Assembly (NCBI GenBank): GCA_034766995.1
Contig: CM068317.1
Span: forward strand, 7,472,501-7,536,500
Source: Acanthacorydalis orientalis
Taxonomy: Eukaryota; Arthropoda; Insecta; Megaloptera; Corydalidae
Reading direction: 5' to 3'
DNA length: 64,000 bases
How positions within the stretch are numbered: the stretch's first letter is position 1; each line of letters starts with the position of its first letter. Shown here one piece after another: positions 41,565 to 53,531 of the stretch. The notes beneath the pieces were generated by a model. That model had not been told where the DNA came from and did no database searches. It was given only the letters and a program-made list of their open reading frames with translations. The position numbers and the translations under genes are program-made.

Positions 41565-42006
41565 TTAGGTTGGTAGGAAAATAATTGCGGTTTTTGTTTT
41601 CTGAAATCTAACTTTAATTTTTTCAGTGCAAATTTCATTTCATCATGTTCATGTTAATATTATCTTAAAATATATTTTTCGGTATGTATTTTGGTAACAT
41701 CGACTTTGATTTTATTAATAATTTTGCTTCAAATTGGGGTATTGAATTAAAGGTGGAAAAGAAACAAATAACAACATTTTTTTGGTATGAGTTCAAAACG
41801 AATGGTAATGCAGTAAAAACTGCTCGTAAATTAAACGATGCTTTTGGTGTGCGTACTATTATGAAACATACGGTGCAATGGTGGTTCCAAAAATTTCAAA
41901 CTGGGGAAGAGACCCTTAAAGATCAGAACCACTTAAAACAGCTGATTGAGAAAAATGTGTATGAATTGGAAAGTCATAATCCATAATTACTTATCTACAA
42001 ACCTAA
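41565..42006 (+). mobile_element. Group A mariner-like element, smallest deletion form
   Basis: 442 bp. The left ITR TTAGGTTGGTAGGAAAATAA with TA at 41563-41564 is well kept; the right end (TACAAACCTAA) is degenerate and its flank is no longer TA. The internal deletion is larger than in the copies at 169 and 15824: the acidic linker after the first helix-turn-helix is joined straight to the end of the second. It is the only group A copy on the plus strand. Confidence 0.88.
41753..41986 (+). pseudogene. Mariner transposase fragment with open frame
   Basis: The frame is still open. It reads VEKKQITTFFWYEFKTNGNA, then KLNDAFGV, HTVQWWFQKFQTGEETLKDQ, and after the deletion junction NHLKQLIEKNVYELESHNP to a stop. 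The expected first Met is Val (GTG at 41753); an upstream in-frame ATG at 41684 lies in the former 5' leader. It has one helix-turn-helix and no catalytic residues. Confidence 0.85.
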
Positions 42007-42134
42007 GACAAATAATTTAAAGGAAATTCATCTTATTTTACCAATATAGAATCAATTATATACTTATTTAATATTCTGAATAAAATATTTTATCAAATAG
42101 AAAATGTACCAATACAGTTTTTATTATAAGTAAT

Positions 42135-42235
42135 TTAATTTTCATAAACATTTACTTCAATCCACTAAAAATAATATTTTTCAATTAAAAATGCTCAATA
42201 ATGATTGTTGATATTCTTGATTGTTAATTATATAC
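42135..42235 (+). repeat. AT-rich dispersed repeat R2, fragment
   Basis: Carries TTTTTCAATTAAAAATGCTC, AATAATGATTGTTGAT and TTGATTGTTAATTA, the order seen in the R2 core. Confidence 0.35.
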
Positions 42236-42306
42236 AATTCAACACCAAGACACAATTCTTAAAGAAATGAATTGTAAAAATATCTAATTTTTAAAGTTTT
42301 TTTTCT

Positions 42307-42308
<2 letters not shown>

Positions 42309-42388
<80 letters not shown>
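42309..42388. repeat. Long pure (TA)n microsatellite
   Basis: About 39 TA units. Confidence 0.96.
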
Positions 42389-42392
<4 letters not shown>

Positions 42393-42496
42393 GTACAAAT
42401 TAATTCAGTAACTTTTTTATAGAAAATGAATGTTTATAGAAAAATGGAATACATTTCAATAGTCAAAATCCTAATATTTTTTAGGTTGTTTGGTTA

Positions 42497-42539
42497 TTGG
42501 AGTTTTAGGGCATTGCGACAGTTAGACTCCTTGGTGCTC
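42497..42539 (+). repeat. Motif M, diverged copy
   Basis: Reads TTGGAGTTTTAGGGCATTGC, then GACAGTTAGACTCC and TTGGTGCTC. The layout matches the motif, but with about a third of positions changed. It lies directly beside a mariner fragment. Confidence 0.4.
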
Positions 42540-42796
42540 ACATTATTGTTTATAATTTTGCTCCATCTGTTTGATAATTGACGAATCCCTTGCCGAAAAA
42601 AATTGGTAACTTTGATTCGATGAAGTGGCAATACATTTTCGAACCTTTTCTACTGTTTCAGCATTTTTTTTATATTTTATGTATTACAACACTTTCCCAA
42701 AAAGCGAAACAAATCATTTCCGTGACTTAAGTAACATTTTTTTAACTGGAATGCGAAAAGTATGCAATGCCTAATATGCTGTTTTTTGAACTCCAT
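42540..42796 (-). pseudogene. Mariner transposase fragment of a third type
   Basis: ATG at 42796 opens MEFKKQHIRHCILFAFQLKK. After a frameshift it continues NVT, a stop, VTEMICFAFWESVVIHK. This is the first helix-turn-helix of a mariner type distinct from groups A and B, with the local signature MICFALGEGVVTHRTCKK known in insect MLEs. Downstream, at about 42560-42660, a second piece reads ETVEKVRKCIATSSNQSYQF. It looks like the start of another Tc1/mariner-type helix-turn-helix, and the usual linker is missing. The pieces may be two elements joined by deletion. Confidence 0.6.
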
Positions 42797-42965
42797 CGTG
42801 AACACTACTGTTTTGTGAGGTTATACCAACTGTTTGGCCAAAATATACAGTGTTTATAAATGTTAAATTTGGAACTTCAAAATCCTAAAATGACGAGAAA
42901 ATATTTTAATTTCAAATCGAATTGTAATTGATTCAGTTTAAAGGTACAAAATTAGTTTTTACACG

Positions 42966-42986
42966 ATATATATATATATATATATT
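42966..42986. repeat. Short (TA)n microsatellite
   Basis: About 10 TA units. Confidence 0.9.
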
Positions 42987-43288
42987 ATACACAGAATAAT
43001 TAAATTTTTGTATACTTTGAAAATTCATTACTTTATAGAATTTTCTTACAATTCATATTTGATCTATTCGAATAAAAATTTTAACTTCACAGTCACATAA
43101 AACATTTTTATATCCAATGATTAAAAAATATAAAACAAATAAGTATTTATAATGAAATGATATTAAAATATTATTATAATGTAATAATATTCCTTTATAA
43201 TAAAATATTATTTTCTAAAATGTTGTAATTTAATATTGACTTTTATTATGAATGAACAATAGTTGAATAGTAAAGTAATTTATGTATT

Positions 43289-43292
<4 letters not shown>

Positions 43293-43349
<57 letters not shown>
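43293..43349. repeat. (TA)n microsatellite
   Basis: 28 TA units. Confidence 0.96.
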
Positions 43350-43354
<5 letters not shown>

Positions 43355-43548
43355 CAATTTCTCTGGAGAAAAGGAATAAAACGCATATTCGAAATAAAGA
43401 TACAAATATTAAATAAAAGTGTAACGTGTCTTATGGGAAATATGAAAGACAAAAAGTTCATCTCTTTGAACAAATAGAAACATAGAAGTCATCTTCTGTA
43501 CTTTTAGAGAACGAGTCGACTTATCGCCGTAGTTAAAAATATTATTTT

Positions 43549-43577
43549 ATATATATATATATATACATATTTATATA

Positions 43578-43619
<42 letters not shown>
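43549..43619. repeat. (TA)n microsatellite with interruptions
   Basis: A short TA array, an AT-rich gap, then about 20 TA units. Confidence 0.94.
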
Positions 43620-43622
<3 letters not shown>

Positions 43623-43956
43623 TATGTATGAATGTATATATAAACACACATATGTATACGTTTATTTTCAGTTAGATTCACTTGTACTTCTATACATACG
43701 CGATTTAAAATTGTTCTCTGGTCTTAAAGTTATTTGGACCAAACAAATATAACAAAGAATACGCGCCATTTATCAAAATGTCTCATCCAAAGACATGACT
43801 GCTTGGTTTATTCTCTTCAGCTGTCTTTTCGTTATATACTTCGTTTCGGGAACACTGTTTCTTTTGTGACTTGTATGATAAATATTGTTTATTTATATGA
43901 TTTTTTGAAAATAATCCCATTTTAGAGATATACAGATCATATGAAACAACTATTAT

Positions 43957-43960
<4 letters not shown>

Positions 43961-44035
<75 letters not shown>

Positions 44036-44041
44036 TATATA
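43961..44041. repeat. Long (TA)n microsatellite
   Basis: About 40 TA units with a single TG interruption. Confidence 0.96.
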
Positions 44042-44899
44042 ATTTGAAACAAATATATTTAACAAGATAAATAGAGTAACAAAATATGATTTAAAACAAT
44101 GATTATATAAAAGTAATCCTATGGTTTCAGATAAATAAAATATGATTTAAGTATATAAATAGTTGTATTTATATTTGTATAATTATTTATTTCTGTTTAT
44201 AGAAAAAAATGAAAGTTATAACGGGCTCATATTAATAAACTAGCTAGATATTTACGGATATACAATTTATAATTATTAGTAACGTACAGGTATAACCAAA
44301 TTTTATTCGAAAAAACTGTAGTTATTGTTTACATTTTAGTAATGTGATAACTTTAAAATTCCTCTTAGAAAAAAAATATTTTTTAATACTTGTTCTTATT
44401 ATAAAGATGATGATTCTGACTGAACCTCATTTTTAAAGTAACAGTTTAACTATTCATCTCTGATAATTTCTTCATATAAAGCGATAGATAAAAAATTTAT
44501 AAAAAATAATTAATTTAAAAAAAGAATTTATTATTTGAAAGTAAAGTCTAATTTGTATACAAATCTCAATTTCTTTCTATAAATTCTAGTATTTTCTTTT
44601 AATTTTCATAGATTTACAAAACAATCCGGAATGAAAAAAAATATTTTATCTGTAGTTGATTATGAATTATAATCATTTCAATAATTACTAAAAAATAATT
44701 TCAGTTTAATGAAAGTATGTGTATTATTAGATCGTTAATTTCGAATGAATGAAAACAATTATTTGTTTTTTTTGAATATTATAAGAATAAGTTTTTTCAC
44801 GAGAATTTTTGAGCATAATAATTTCTCTCTTTGTATTATATAAAAGATATGTTACTAATGCACGGTTGATTCTGAAAGAAACGATTATGTTATATTATA

Positions 44900-44902
<3 letters not shown>

Positions 44903-44936
<34 letters not shown>
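44903..44936. repeat. (TA)n microsatellite
   Basis: 16 TA units, ending exactly where a less AT-rich island begins. Confidence 0.95.
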
Positions 44937-44937
<1 letters not shown>

Positions 44938-45375
44938 CGATTCTAAGACCCTCATGAGTTGTTCCAGTATTTCTTGTCTCGTCCACAATCCATCGCGATC
45001 CGTCATTGTTCATCCTTCTCCCATTCATCTCGGCTGACCTGTAAGTTTCTTATTCCTTGATTCCTCATTCCTCATCCACTTATCCCTCTCATCCCAAATT
45101 CGTGGCGCGTTCGTAGACGCAAAATCTTCAGAGTTAAATGTACTATGTCAACTCGTACGTCACGCAGTGACGTCACGAACAAGAATACGTGACGCGGCCG
45201 ATTGGACCTTTTGTGACGTAGTATCAGGCGACGTTCATCCGGCAGCCAGTCAACCAACTCCCGCAGACCACTTCTACGTAACGGGGTGAAATCCAGAGCA
45301 CCCAACGGATATATATCTCAATTGTACGGTTTTTGCTTGTCTGCCTCTTTTGTACTCGTAGTGGCAGGGTTAAAT
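44937..45375. promoter_or_regulatory. CG-containing island with clustered CRE-like sites
   Basis: About 440 bp, sharply less AT-rich, abutting a (TA)n tract on the left. It contains a full CRE palindrome TGACGTCA (45168-45175), with GTACGTCACG just before it, ACGTGACGCGG just after it and TGACGTA at 45214-45220. CREB/ATF-type bZIP factors bind such sites. A minus frame at 45072-45305 (77 codons, containing LRELVDWLPDERRLILRHKR) stays open but is not recognised. A minus-strand TTCTTATTCC-type tract with AG near 45040 could be a splice acceptor. Promoter/first exon and transposon insertion are both possible. Confidence 0.4.
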
Positions 45376-45704
45376 GAATATTGGCGTATGTGAAAAATGG
45401 TTAATTTTATGAGGTAGAAAATAGGTTTCGGATTAAAATTGATTTGACATTTTTATGCGTGTATAGCAACATTTCATTATTTTTTGAATCGTGACAGAGC
45501 ACTTGCCATTATTTAAAAAATATTAATACATAGATCAATGACATATATCCTTTTAAATAAACTTGTTTATTTTCTAATACGTGTATTAAAAAATTATAGA
45601 CATACAGACATATATATATATATAGTAAAATAATAATTAAAAATAATCAAGTTCTTCATGTAATATAATGAACAAACAAAGATATATATTTATTAACAAT
45701 TTAA

Positions 45705-45734
45705 GTAAATCATTAATATATATTAATGATTTAC
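45705..45734. repeat. Perfect 30-bp palindrome
   Basis: GTAAATCATTAATAT and its exact reverse complement meet without a spacer. It is separated by one base from a second, unrelated palindrome. Confidence 0.9.
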
Positions 45735-45735
45735 G

Positions 45736-45790
45736 AAGAGTCTAATAGCTAGATTTTTTTTTAATAAAAAAAACTAGCTATTAGACTCTT
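45736..45790. repeat. 55-bp hairpin with 17-bp perfect arms
   Basis: The arms AAGAGTCTAATAGCTAG and CTAGCTATTAGACTCTT are exact complements. Inside, a run of T faces a run of A, so the stem can extend to some 25 pairs around a tiny loop. It may be a foldback element, the end of a palindromic MITE, or a precursor of a small RNA. Confidence 0.9.
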
Positions 45791-46176
45791 TCTCAAACTG
45801 TATGTAGCAATTTCCTAAGAATTACTTATATTTAAATATCAATAAAAATGTTCGAATTTGGGATTTGGTTGTAGACCAATGTATAAAACAATGTAGAAAT
45901 ATTCAATGGAAAGCTCGTATTAAAAAAATTACAAATATGTTTATTTCATAAAAATGTCACGTAAAAAAAATACAAGAGAAGACAAAGTATTTGGACTATG
46001 AAATTTATATTTCATTAATTGGATATTATTTGAATGCTTTTTTAATATAAAACATGTAAAGAGAGGCTTCATGTATTGACTAAATATAAAATGTATTATC
46101 TAGTTATAAAATACGTTCTTTATAGAACTAATATTAATTTATATAAGTATATAAGGTAGAGAAAATAATTTTAGTA

Positions 46177-46179
<3 letters not shown>

Positions 46180-46226
<47 letters not shown>

Positions 46227-46230
46227 ATAT
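46180..46230. repeat. (TA)n with (TATG)n
   Basis: About 17 TA units then three TATG units. Confidence 0.94.
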
Positions 46231-46343
46231 AAGAATTATTATTTTATGCGTACTACCTATGTAAACATTCCTTCAATAGATATAGAGGTTATTATTCTGA
46301 AAAAAGGAAGAGAATCCATACATTTCAACTATAACATCTTTTA

Positions 46344-47210
46344 TTAGATTGGTGTAAAATTAATTGTGGTTTTTATCATTTTAAGTGTGGTGCCCATTTT
46401 TTTAGTTATCGTTATCTTTTGTTATAGCCATGTGATAAATCATTGTAAACAATGAAATTATCACTACTGATTTCACCTTATGTCTATTTTTTTCATTCTT
46501 TAGTATTGTTAAATATAACCCCTTAAATGAGTTATTGAAAAAAAGCGAATTAGTGCACATATCTTGTATAAATTTACAAAAACAGAAACTAACAACACCG
46601 CTAAACTGAAACAACAGAAACTGCCGAAATAACAAAATTGTTTTGGGCGAAGAGTCAATTAGTGAACATACAGCTCAACACTGGTTCCAAAAATTTCGTA
46701 ATGAAAACGAAACTTTTTAAATCGTGGTGAAACAATAACAGTAAGGAAATATTGTCAGGAAATTGAAAAAATGCATGAGAAGTGGCACCGTTTAAAGCCA
46801 GCATTATTCAATCGAAGAGGACGAATTCTTCTTCATGAGAATGCCTAGCCACACGTTTCACAAATGACTTTAAAAAAATTAAATGAACTATGTTTTGAAA
46901 CCTTACCTCACCCACCTTATTCGCCGGACATGTACCCGACAGATAATTATTTTTTTTTAACGATTAGATTATTTTCTTATGAGAGAAGGTTTTCAAAATA
47001 CCAAGCATTAGCTGAAAGCGCTTTCAATAAATTCATTAGTTCCAGGACTTCAGAACTCTATCTTATAGGAATAAATAAACTTATTTCACGTTGGGAGAAA
47101 TGTGTGCAGGCCAAAGGTTTTTATTTTGATTAATAAATATAATTCTTAACTAATATATGCGTCTTTATACTAGATTCGTAAAAACCGCAATTATTTTTGA
47201 ACCAACCTAG
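46344..47210 (+). mobile_element. Group B mariner-like element, internally deleted
   Basis: 867 bp, flanked by TA (46342-46343, 47211-47212). The left ITR TTAGATTGGTGTAAAATTAA and the right end, reading CTAGGTTGGTTCAAAAATAA on the minus strand, are both well preserved. The 3' flank (ATATATGCGTCTTTATAC) matches the 25059 and 37448 copies. It keeps the N-terminus and the C-terminal third of the transposase; the middle, with the first catalytic Asp, is deleted. Confidence 0.92.
46527..47133 (+). pseudogene. Group B mariner transposase, deleted
   Basis: Opens at ATG 46527 and passes through several frames: NKIVLGEESISEHTAQHWFQ, KFRNENETF, stop. After the deletion: RGETITVRKYCQEIEKM, KPALFNRRGRILLHENA, stop, PHVSQMTLKKLNELCFETLP, then HPPYSPDMYPTDNYFF, ending ISRWEKCVQAKGFYFD. 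The second catalytic Asp (HDNARPH in the family) reads HEN; the third (SPDMYPTDNYF) is kept. The last 89 codons (46864-47133) are an uninterrupted frame, the best preserved mariner coding stretch here. Confidence 0.9.
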
Positions 47211-47607
47211 TACATTTTTCTTTACATGATTAAAAATACATTTTATAATATATTATTTCCAAATCCTATATTGCTGTAATATCAAACAAGTCAAATTAAC
47301 CATTATTTAAAAAAATCATATAAAACATTTAATGAAATATGTATATTTTAATTTGTTTTCAACTCTACGATTCCTTTTTCTTTCAATTTTAAACACTGTA
47401 TATATGTTTATATATACATATATATATATAATTTCAGGACAATTTCAGATTTCGTGCAACGTACACGTTTTAATTTATAACTTAATTCCAAAATTCGCTT
47501 TTGAATGCTTCAGTCAATTGAACTCTATTTTTGTAAGTAAAATAAATTTGAATTCAATTTAAGATAATATTTCTATTCGTTCTTCATACTCAGACACGTT
47601 CATGTAC

Positions 47608-47611
<4 letters not shown>

Positions 47612-47661
<50 letters not shown>
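47612..47661. repeat. (TA)n microsatellite
   Basis: 24 TA units. Confidence 0.95.
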
Positions 47662-47664
<3 letters not shown>

Positions 47665-49758
47665 TATACAGTTTTCATAAAAAATTCTAAATAAAATTCC
47701 ATTTACTTACTTTTTTGTACATATTTTAGCGTCAAAGAATTCAGTACACATAAAAATTAGTCTGATATTTATAAGTAGGGAGTAAAGAAAATCAGATTTC
47801 AGAATTTGTGAACAGACATGCTCATGAAATGAAAATATATACAGGGACGCTTTTAATTGCATTCTTTCTTGTTAGTGTTCCGTTATCGGGGTGTTTTTAC
47901 GGTTGTACAACATATATCTTTCTGTATCTTTTTACACCTACGTTCAACTCTAACTGTAATGATGCTACACACAGTGGCAACCGAAAAGGGACAAGTATTA
48001 CGTGTTTCTTTATTTGTATTTTAGTCGATTCTATAGTCCGTGTCAGTGAGAAAGATGTTTGTGTGAATATTAAGTATTAAAATATTGTTTATTTTTAAAT
48101 TTTTAAATAGGAAATAATTCTATTTTCTAAATTATTTCTTCTCGAACGATTGTTTCAATTATAACATTTATAATTATATTTTTTTCTGTTATATTTTTGA
48201 ATATATTACATCAAAAATATTTATTTCTTTTAACTATTTTACTGTAGATGCATTTTAATAAATATTTATGAAACATTTAGGCTTGTTATTGCTTTCAACA
48301 CATTAAAGTTTTTACTAAAATATAAATATGCGATAAATGTTTTATTAATCACATATTTATTTTTATTTTGTTTTCTGCTTTGAATCGTCCATTGTACTTT
48401 CTATATTTCTTAATTATTACTTCATAAACTTACTAATAAATTTAATCCTAACGTATATTTTTGATATTATTTATTTAATATTCAAAAATTTAACTACCAA
48501 CCAAGTCACATAATTGACATGATTTTTAATTTTATCGACAGATTAGGTATCTAATGTTTCTTTATTGATTTGTGAAATACTATTACATCAGCGTTATTCA
48601 ATTCTCGTTATTTTCTTAATCAGTATGCATGATCGGGAATTTTTTCATGATACGCTTCATTTATCAAGGTGGTCATTACATAGAGCTGTCAGTTTATAAG
48701 TAATATAATCTTATTTAACAAACACATCTCTGATAATATACAAACAAGTAATAGATATTTTAGCCATTTCTATAAAATTATGAGAAAATATTCTGAAAAT
48801 AAAGTGTGAATTATATTTTATTATATAAATATATCGAAAAATATATAAATATACCAGAATTTTATCAAATTATATCATCATTCAATAAAAACATTCACAT
48901 TTCATTTCCTTTTTCATAAATTTTCGGATATTTTGATTAATTATTTTCAATATTTAAAATTTCATTATTTATATAATGGTATATTTATCATTATTAATAT
49001 CAAATTTGTAATATTAATTAAATGATTTTTTTTTCATTTTCATTCTTTAATAACTAGTATCTTCTTTAAATCTTTGTACTAAAAATCACAAAATCTGTCA
49101 TTTTTTATCGAGCAATAGTAATATGCTTCATTTTTAGAGATTATTTCATTTCTCTTTTTTATTTTTGCATTAAAAAAGAAACATAATTGGTAGATTCAAG
49201 TCACAATAAACTACTAGTGTACTAAATTTCCTCAAATTATGCTGTAACCAAGTTGTTTTATAAGCTGTTTCATAAGAAATTTTTTTCATTTTCTTAAAAA
49301 TTTTTATTTTAATTTTGTATTATATCAAAATAATTTATAAAGAAGTTTTTAGGAATGAAAATTAAAAAAATAAGTTAAAATTTATTTTTGGTACTAGCTA
49401 AATTATTTTTCTTAAATACTTTTACTCAACATTGAACTTATATATTTTTTCTAATAAAATTCTTTAACGTTCAAATAGCGATTCTATCACAATCTGAGCA
49501 TTGATATATAGCAAAGTATGACCATATGTGTTTTTTTTATAATTTAATATTTTGAGAGTGATGGCATTGTCATTAAAATATGCATAAGCAATAATTAAAA
49601 TTGATCAGTAGTCAGTTATGGAAAATTTTTTAATCATAATCAGATGGAAATGGAAATTTTTAACATCATAATCAAAATTTCTTGTAAGATTGTGAAATGA
49701 ATGAAAAATTAATTTGTGAATTTAGAAGTATCCTTTGATTATTATATTATTTATATAC

Positions 49759-49781
49759 ATATATATATATATATATATATA
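49759..49781. repeat. Short (TA)n microsatellite
   Basis: 11 TA units, the only tract in roughly 4 kb. Confidence 0.92.
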
Positions 49782-51745
49782 ATTTTTAACTGTATTCGTT
49801 GTTTCACAAACTTTTATTTACTTAAGATTACTTACTCATGAAACGTATCAGAAATTCATTTTTATGAAGAAAAATATCAGATAAATGGATAAAATATAAA
49901 TTATAATGTCAAGAGGATTTTATTTATCTAACAATTTTGTAGATGAAAAAAAATGTTTTAAAATGTTTTAAAATACATGCATTTTTATGAAAAACTGTTT
50001 GATTTTATTTTTCTGAAGACAAGAAAACGATTTCCTTAGTACGCTTTAATAGAATATACAATATGTTAATCAATCTCTTAGGAATGAATTATTCTTTTCA
50101 AAAATTTCATTGCATTACCATTTCTATGTTTTACCACAATCAGTTTCGAAACATGCATCAAGTTGAAGTAGTTACATCTTCTACACCAAACTAGTTGATA
50201 ATGACTCAAGTACAAAAATGAATCGTAGTGAAATTAATAATAGTTATTTAACACTAAGGATTCGAAGAAAACAATACAAAGAATATATAGAGATATAAAT
50301 TAATAATTTCACTTAATTATTTAATTAATATATAATTAAATAATAAACTTAAAATGTTTATCTTTATACTTACTTCTATATCATATATTATGTATTTATT
50401 TTTATCTCTTCACTTGATAATTTTATTTAAATAAAATATTTTGCACGTTTTCTAAAAGAAATGTTGAAATTGTATAAACTAATTGAATTAGTATGTTATA
50501 AGCAGTGACAAATATTCTCGAATAGTAAGTTAAAACAATACATTAATTCTTAAGATTTGATGTTTGATTTCTTTGTGGTAAATAATATATTATTTGAATA
50601 TTTTTTTTAATTCAGTTCTTATTACTAATAACAGTTTTAAATCTCCAGTAAGAAAGTTACAATATCTAACAAAACAATAAGTTTTTAAATTAAAATGTTC
50701 GTCCTTTACTTTTAAATGAAAATAAGATAATAAAAGCTTAATGAATATTTTATAAATTATAAAGTTAATGTATAATAATAAAAACAGTTTTATGAATAAA
50801 CTTATAACAATATTTGAAATTTATAAGTAAATTAAATATATTTTAAAATTAAAACTGATAATTATTACAAAAAGTTTTATAATAAATATCAAATCCAGAC
50901 TCAAAAATGAAATTTAATGCTACATAATACTTACGTTAGTATTTAATCAAAGAATTAAGGTTTTTAAATAGCAAGATTACTACGTAAATAAATTACTCTT
51001 GTCTTAATTAAAAACGGTATATTAATGTTCGAATTTAATACTTTTTTATTTTCAGTTTAATTAATAGTTTATTTTGAGACAATGAACAAAGACTGTTCAT
51101 CTTATAGTAACAATCTTTAATAAACGATTTATATGGAAAATAAATATTCATGTGCAAAAGTTATAACTTAAATTTATTATCTATGATTTATTAAAAGTAA
51201 GTTAATATTTTCTGGTAGTTTATGAATATTTGAAATTTAGTGTTTTATGTTAAGTTTTGTGCATATTAATATTATTTCTTAATTAAAAAGTTGAATTTTA
51301 TAATTAAATAATCAAAAATTAGCCAATATATCATCCATTAGTTATAAAAGGGGCAATTTAAATAAATCTTTTTTTATAAAAAAAACTCAAAAAGAGACTT
51401 TAGAATAAGATTATTATTTTGCTAAATTAAAGTAAGGAACCCTAGATAAATCTTTGATGTATTATTCAGTCTTAAATGTGTCAATTTTAAACTCAATTTC
51501 TTAAATAGAGAAACGAAGTGATATGTATACTTGATTGTCAAAATAACAATATTTTTAATCAAGAGAATTTTGTTATATAATAATATATTTATATAAAAAT
51601 CTCAATGTAAACTAAAAATGGAAAGAACTCAGATTAATTAATATATAACATGCTCTCAGGTTTCCTAATGATATGCTGTAAGGTGTTTGTCCTAAAATAA
51701 TTTTAATTACTTCAGACCTTTTTTACAAAGGAGTTAAATATTTAC

Positions 51746-51749
<4 letters not shown>

Positions 51750-51776
<27 letters not shown>

Positions 51777-51792
51777 ATGTAAATACACACAG

Positions 51793-51871
<79 letters not shown>
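51750..51871. repeat. (TA)n, (CA)n, (TA)n compound tract
   Basis: TA array at 51750-51776, CA array at about 51785-51814, then 28 TA units. The layout matches the tract at 29238-29352. Confidence 0.95.
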
Positions 51872-51875
<4 letters not shown>

Positions 51876-52761
51876 CAATTGTAACAGAATATTTAATATT
51901 TAGTTTTTCATGCTAGAAATTTTATTATCAGATTTTAACAATTTTACAAAAATACCTAATGTATTTCATTTGGTAATATTTTAAAAATAATCAAATATCA
52001 AATAATAAAATAATAATATTGTTATTGAAAAACTAATTTACTTTTGTATTTAAATATTAATTTTTATTATCAAGCCCAGTTGCTTTATAATATTTAAAAA
52101 AGCATCGCGTGTGAAAGAACAAACAATTAAAATCTATTATTTTTATTTAGATACTAATTTACTTACAAAAAAGATTAATTTGTTTTGTAATAATAAAATT
52201 ATATATAAAACAACAAATCAATAGTATTTTGTTTATATTGCTAATTTAAAAAGTTTTATTTGCATTAAAAACAGTCAGTATAATAAATTTGAATAAAATT
52301 ATAATCCTTTTTCAAATAATAGTAAAAAATTTCCTTTTTACCAACAATAAAACAAATGTGCAAGTTGTGCCTTATAAAATGTCTACTTTATTTTTCAAGA
52401 TATCGAGGTTTCTCAACTTCACAGCTGTCAAACGTGCTTGCGGCAGCTCTTGCATGAAATTCCATTTTACGTATGAACACTTGATGCAATTTTTGGCTAA
52501 CAGGAAATTTTTGCTGACTTGAAAATGTTGACATGAATGAACACAGTTTTACATAAGCTTAGATAGTTTACATTCCATGATCTACTTTTCCAACATACGT
52601 TTTTATAATTTCATAGCATGTTTATGTATAGAAAAAGTGTGTCAATTGCATAGTTTTATTATATATTGTTAAATGAATAATCATGGAAATATTCATTTTG
52701 TGAAGACAAAATTAATATTCCATTAATATTTCAATATAATTAATTCACAAATACACACATA

Positions 52762-52764
<3 letters not shown>

Positions 52765-52818
<54 letters not shown>
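52765..52818. repeat. (TA)n microsatellite
   Basis: About 26 TA units. Confidence 0.95.
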
Positions 52819-52820
<2 letters not shown>

Positions 52821-53090
52821 TATAAATCGGCTTTGTAAAAATCACTAGGTTACAAGGAAATCCTACCTAGATAATATCTTCTTTATTTAAATCCTAAAAT
52901 CATGATTAAATTTATTAAAAAATGAATACATTAATTAAATTTAAAATAAGTGACGGATAAATGTATAATAACCGCATTTTTCACGTGATTACTCAAAAAA
53001 TACATTTTGTACTTGAATCAAATAAATATTGGAAGTAAAATATTAATAATTAGACATAAATATAAATAATTTTGGTGTTGGAAATAAGTA

Positions 53091-53092
<2 letters not shown>

Positions 53093-53130
<38 letters not shown>
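53093..53130. repeat. (TA)n microsatellite
   Basis: 19 TA units. Confidence 0.95.
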
Positions 53131-53132
<2 letters not shown>

Positions 53133-53264
53133 CTATCCATTATAAAAAAACATAGATAAATATCCATTATGTTAAAAATTTAGTTATAGATAGGCTCACC
53201 TTTTCTCGATATATTCGTAAAACGAGCTCATTGTAAAATTGTATATTTATATGGAGCTAGTTAA

Positions 53265-53305
53265 TTGGGGTTTAAGGGCGTGTCGACAACTGAGGTCATT
53301 CGCCC
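53265..53305 (+). repeat. Motif M, well preserved copy
   Basis: Reads TTGGGGTTTAAGGGCGTGTC, then GACAACTGAGGTCATTCGCCC. GGGCG and CGCCC can pair. It sits between two TA tracts. Confidence 0.6.
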
Positions 53306-53403
53306 ATTGTTTATACGGAGATACACATTAAACCTACATGAAAATTTGTTCAACCTAGCCGTAAAATAGATACAATCCTACTTTCTCTAATACATACATA
53401 GAA

Positions 53404-53407
<4 letters not shown>

Positions 53408-53463
<56 letters not shown>
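53408..53463. repeat. (TA)n microsatellite
   Basis: 28 TA units. Confidence 0.95.
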
Positions 53464-53466
<3 letters not shown>

Positions 53467-53531
53467 TGTATATATTATTTAAAGCCTTGGGTGGTTCGTA
53501 TAAGTTCCTTCGTTATAAAACTAGTTTCTAA

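Larger units (their letters stand above)
42007..44902. other. AT-rich sequence with mariner fragment and many TA tracts
   Basis: Outside the separately listed items nothing is recognised. A 63-codon plus frame (43734-43925) and an overlapping minus frame (43783-44052) cross a slightly less AT-rich patch, without known similarity. Confidence 0.5.
45376..46343. other. AT-rich sequence with two adjacent palindromes
   Basis: Apart from the palindromes at 45705-45790, a short TA run at 45610-45624 and the tract at 46180, nothing is recognised. Confidence 0.5.
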
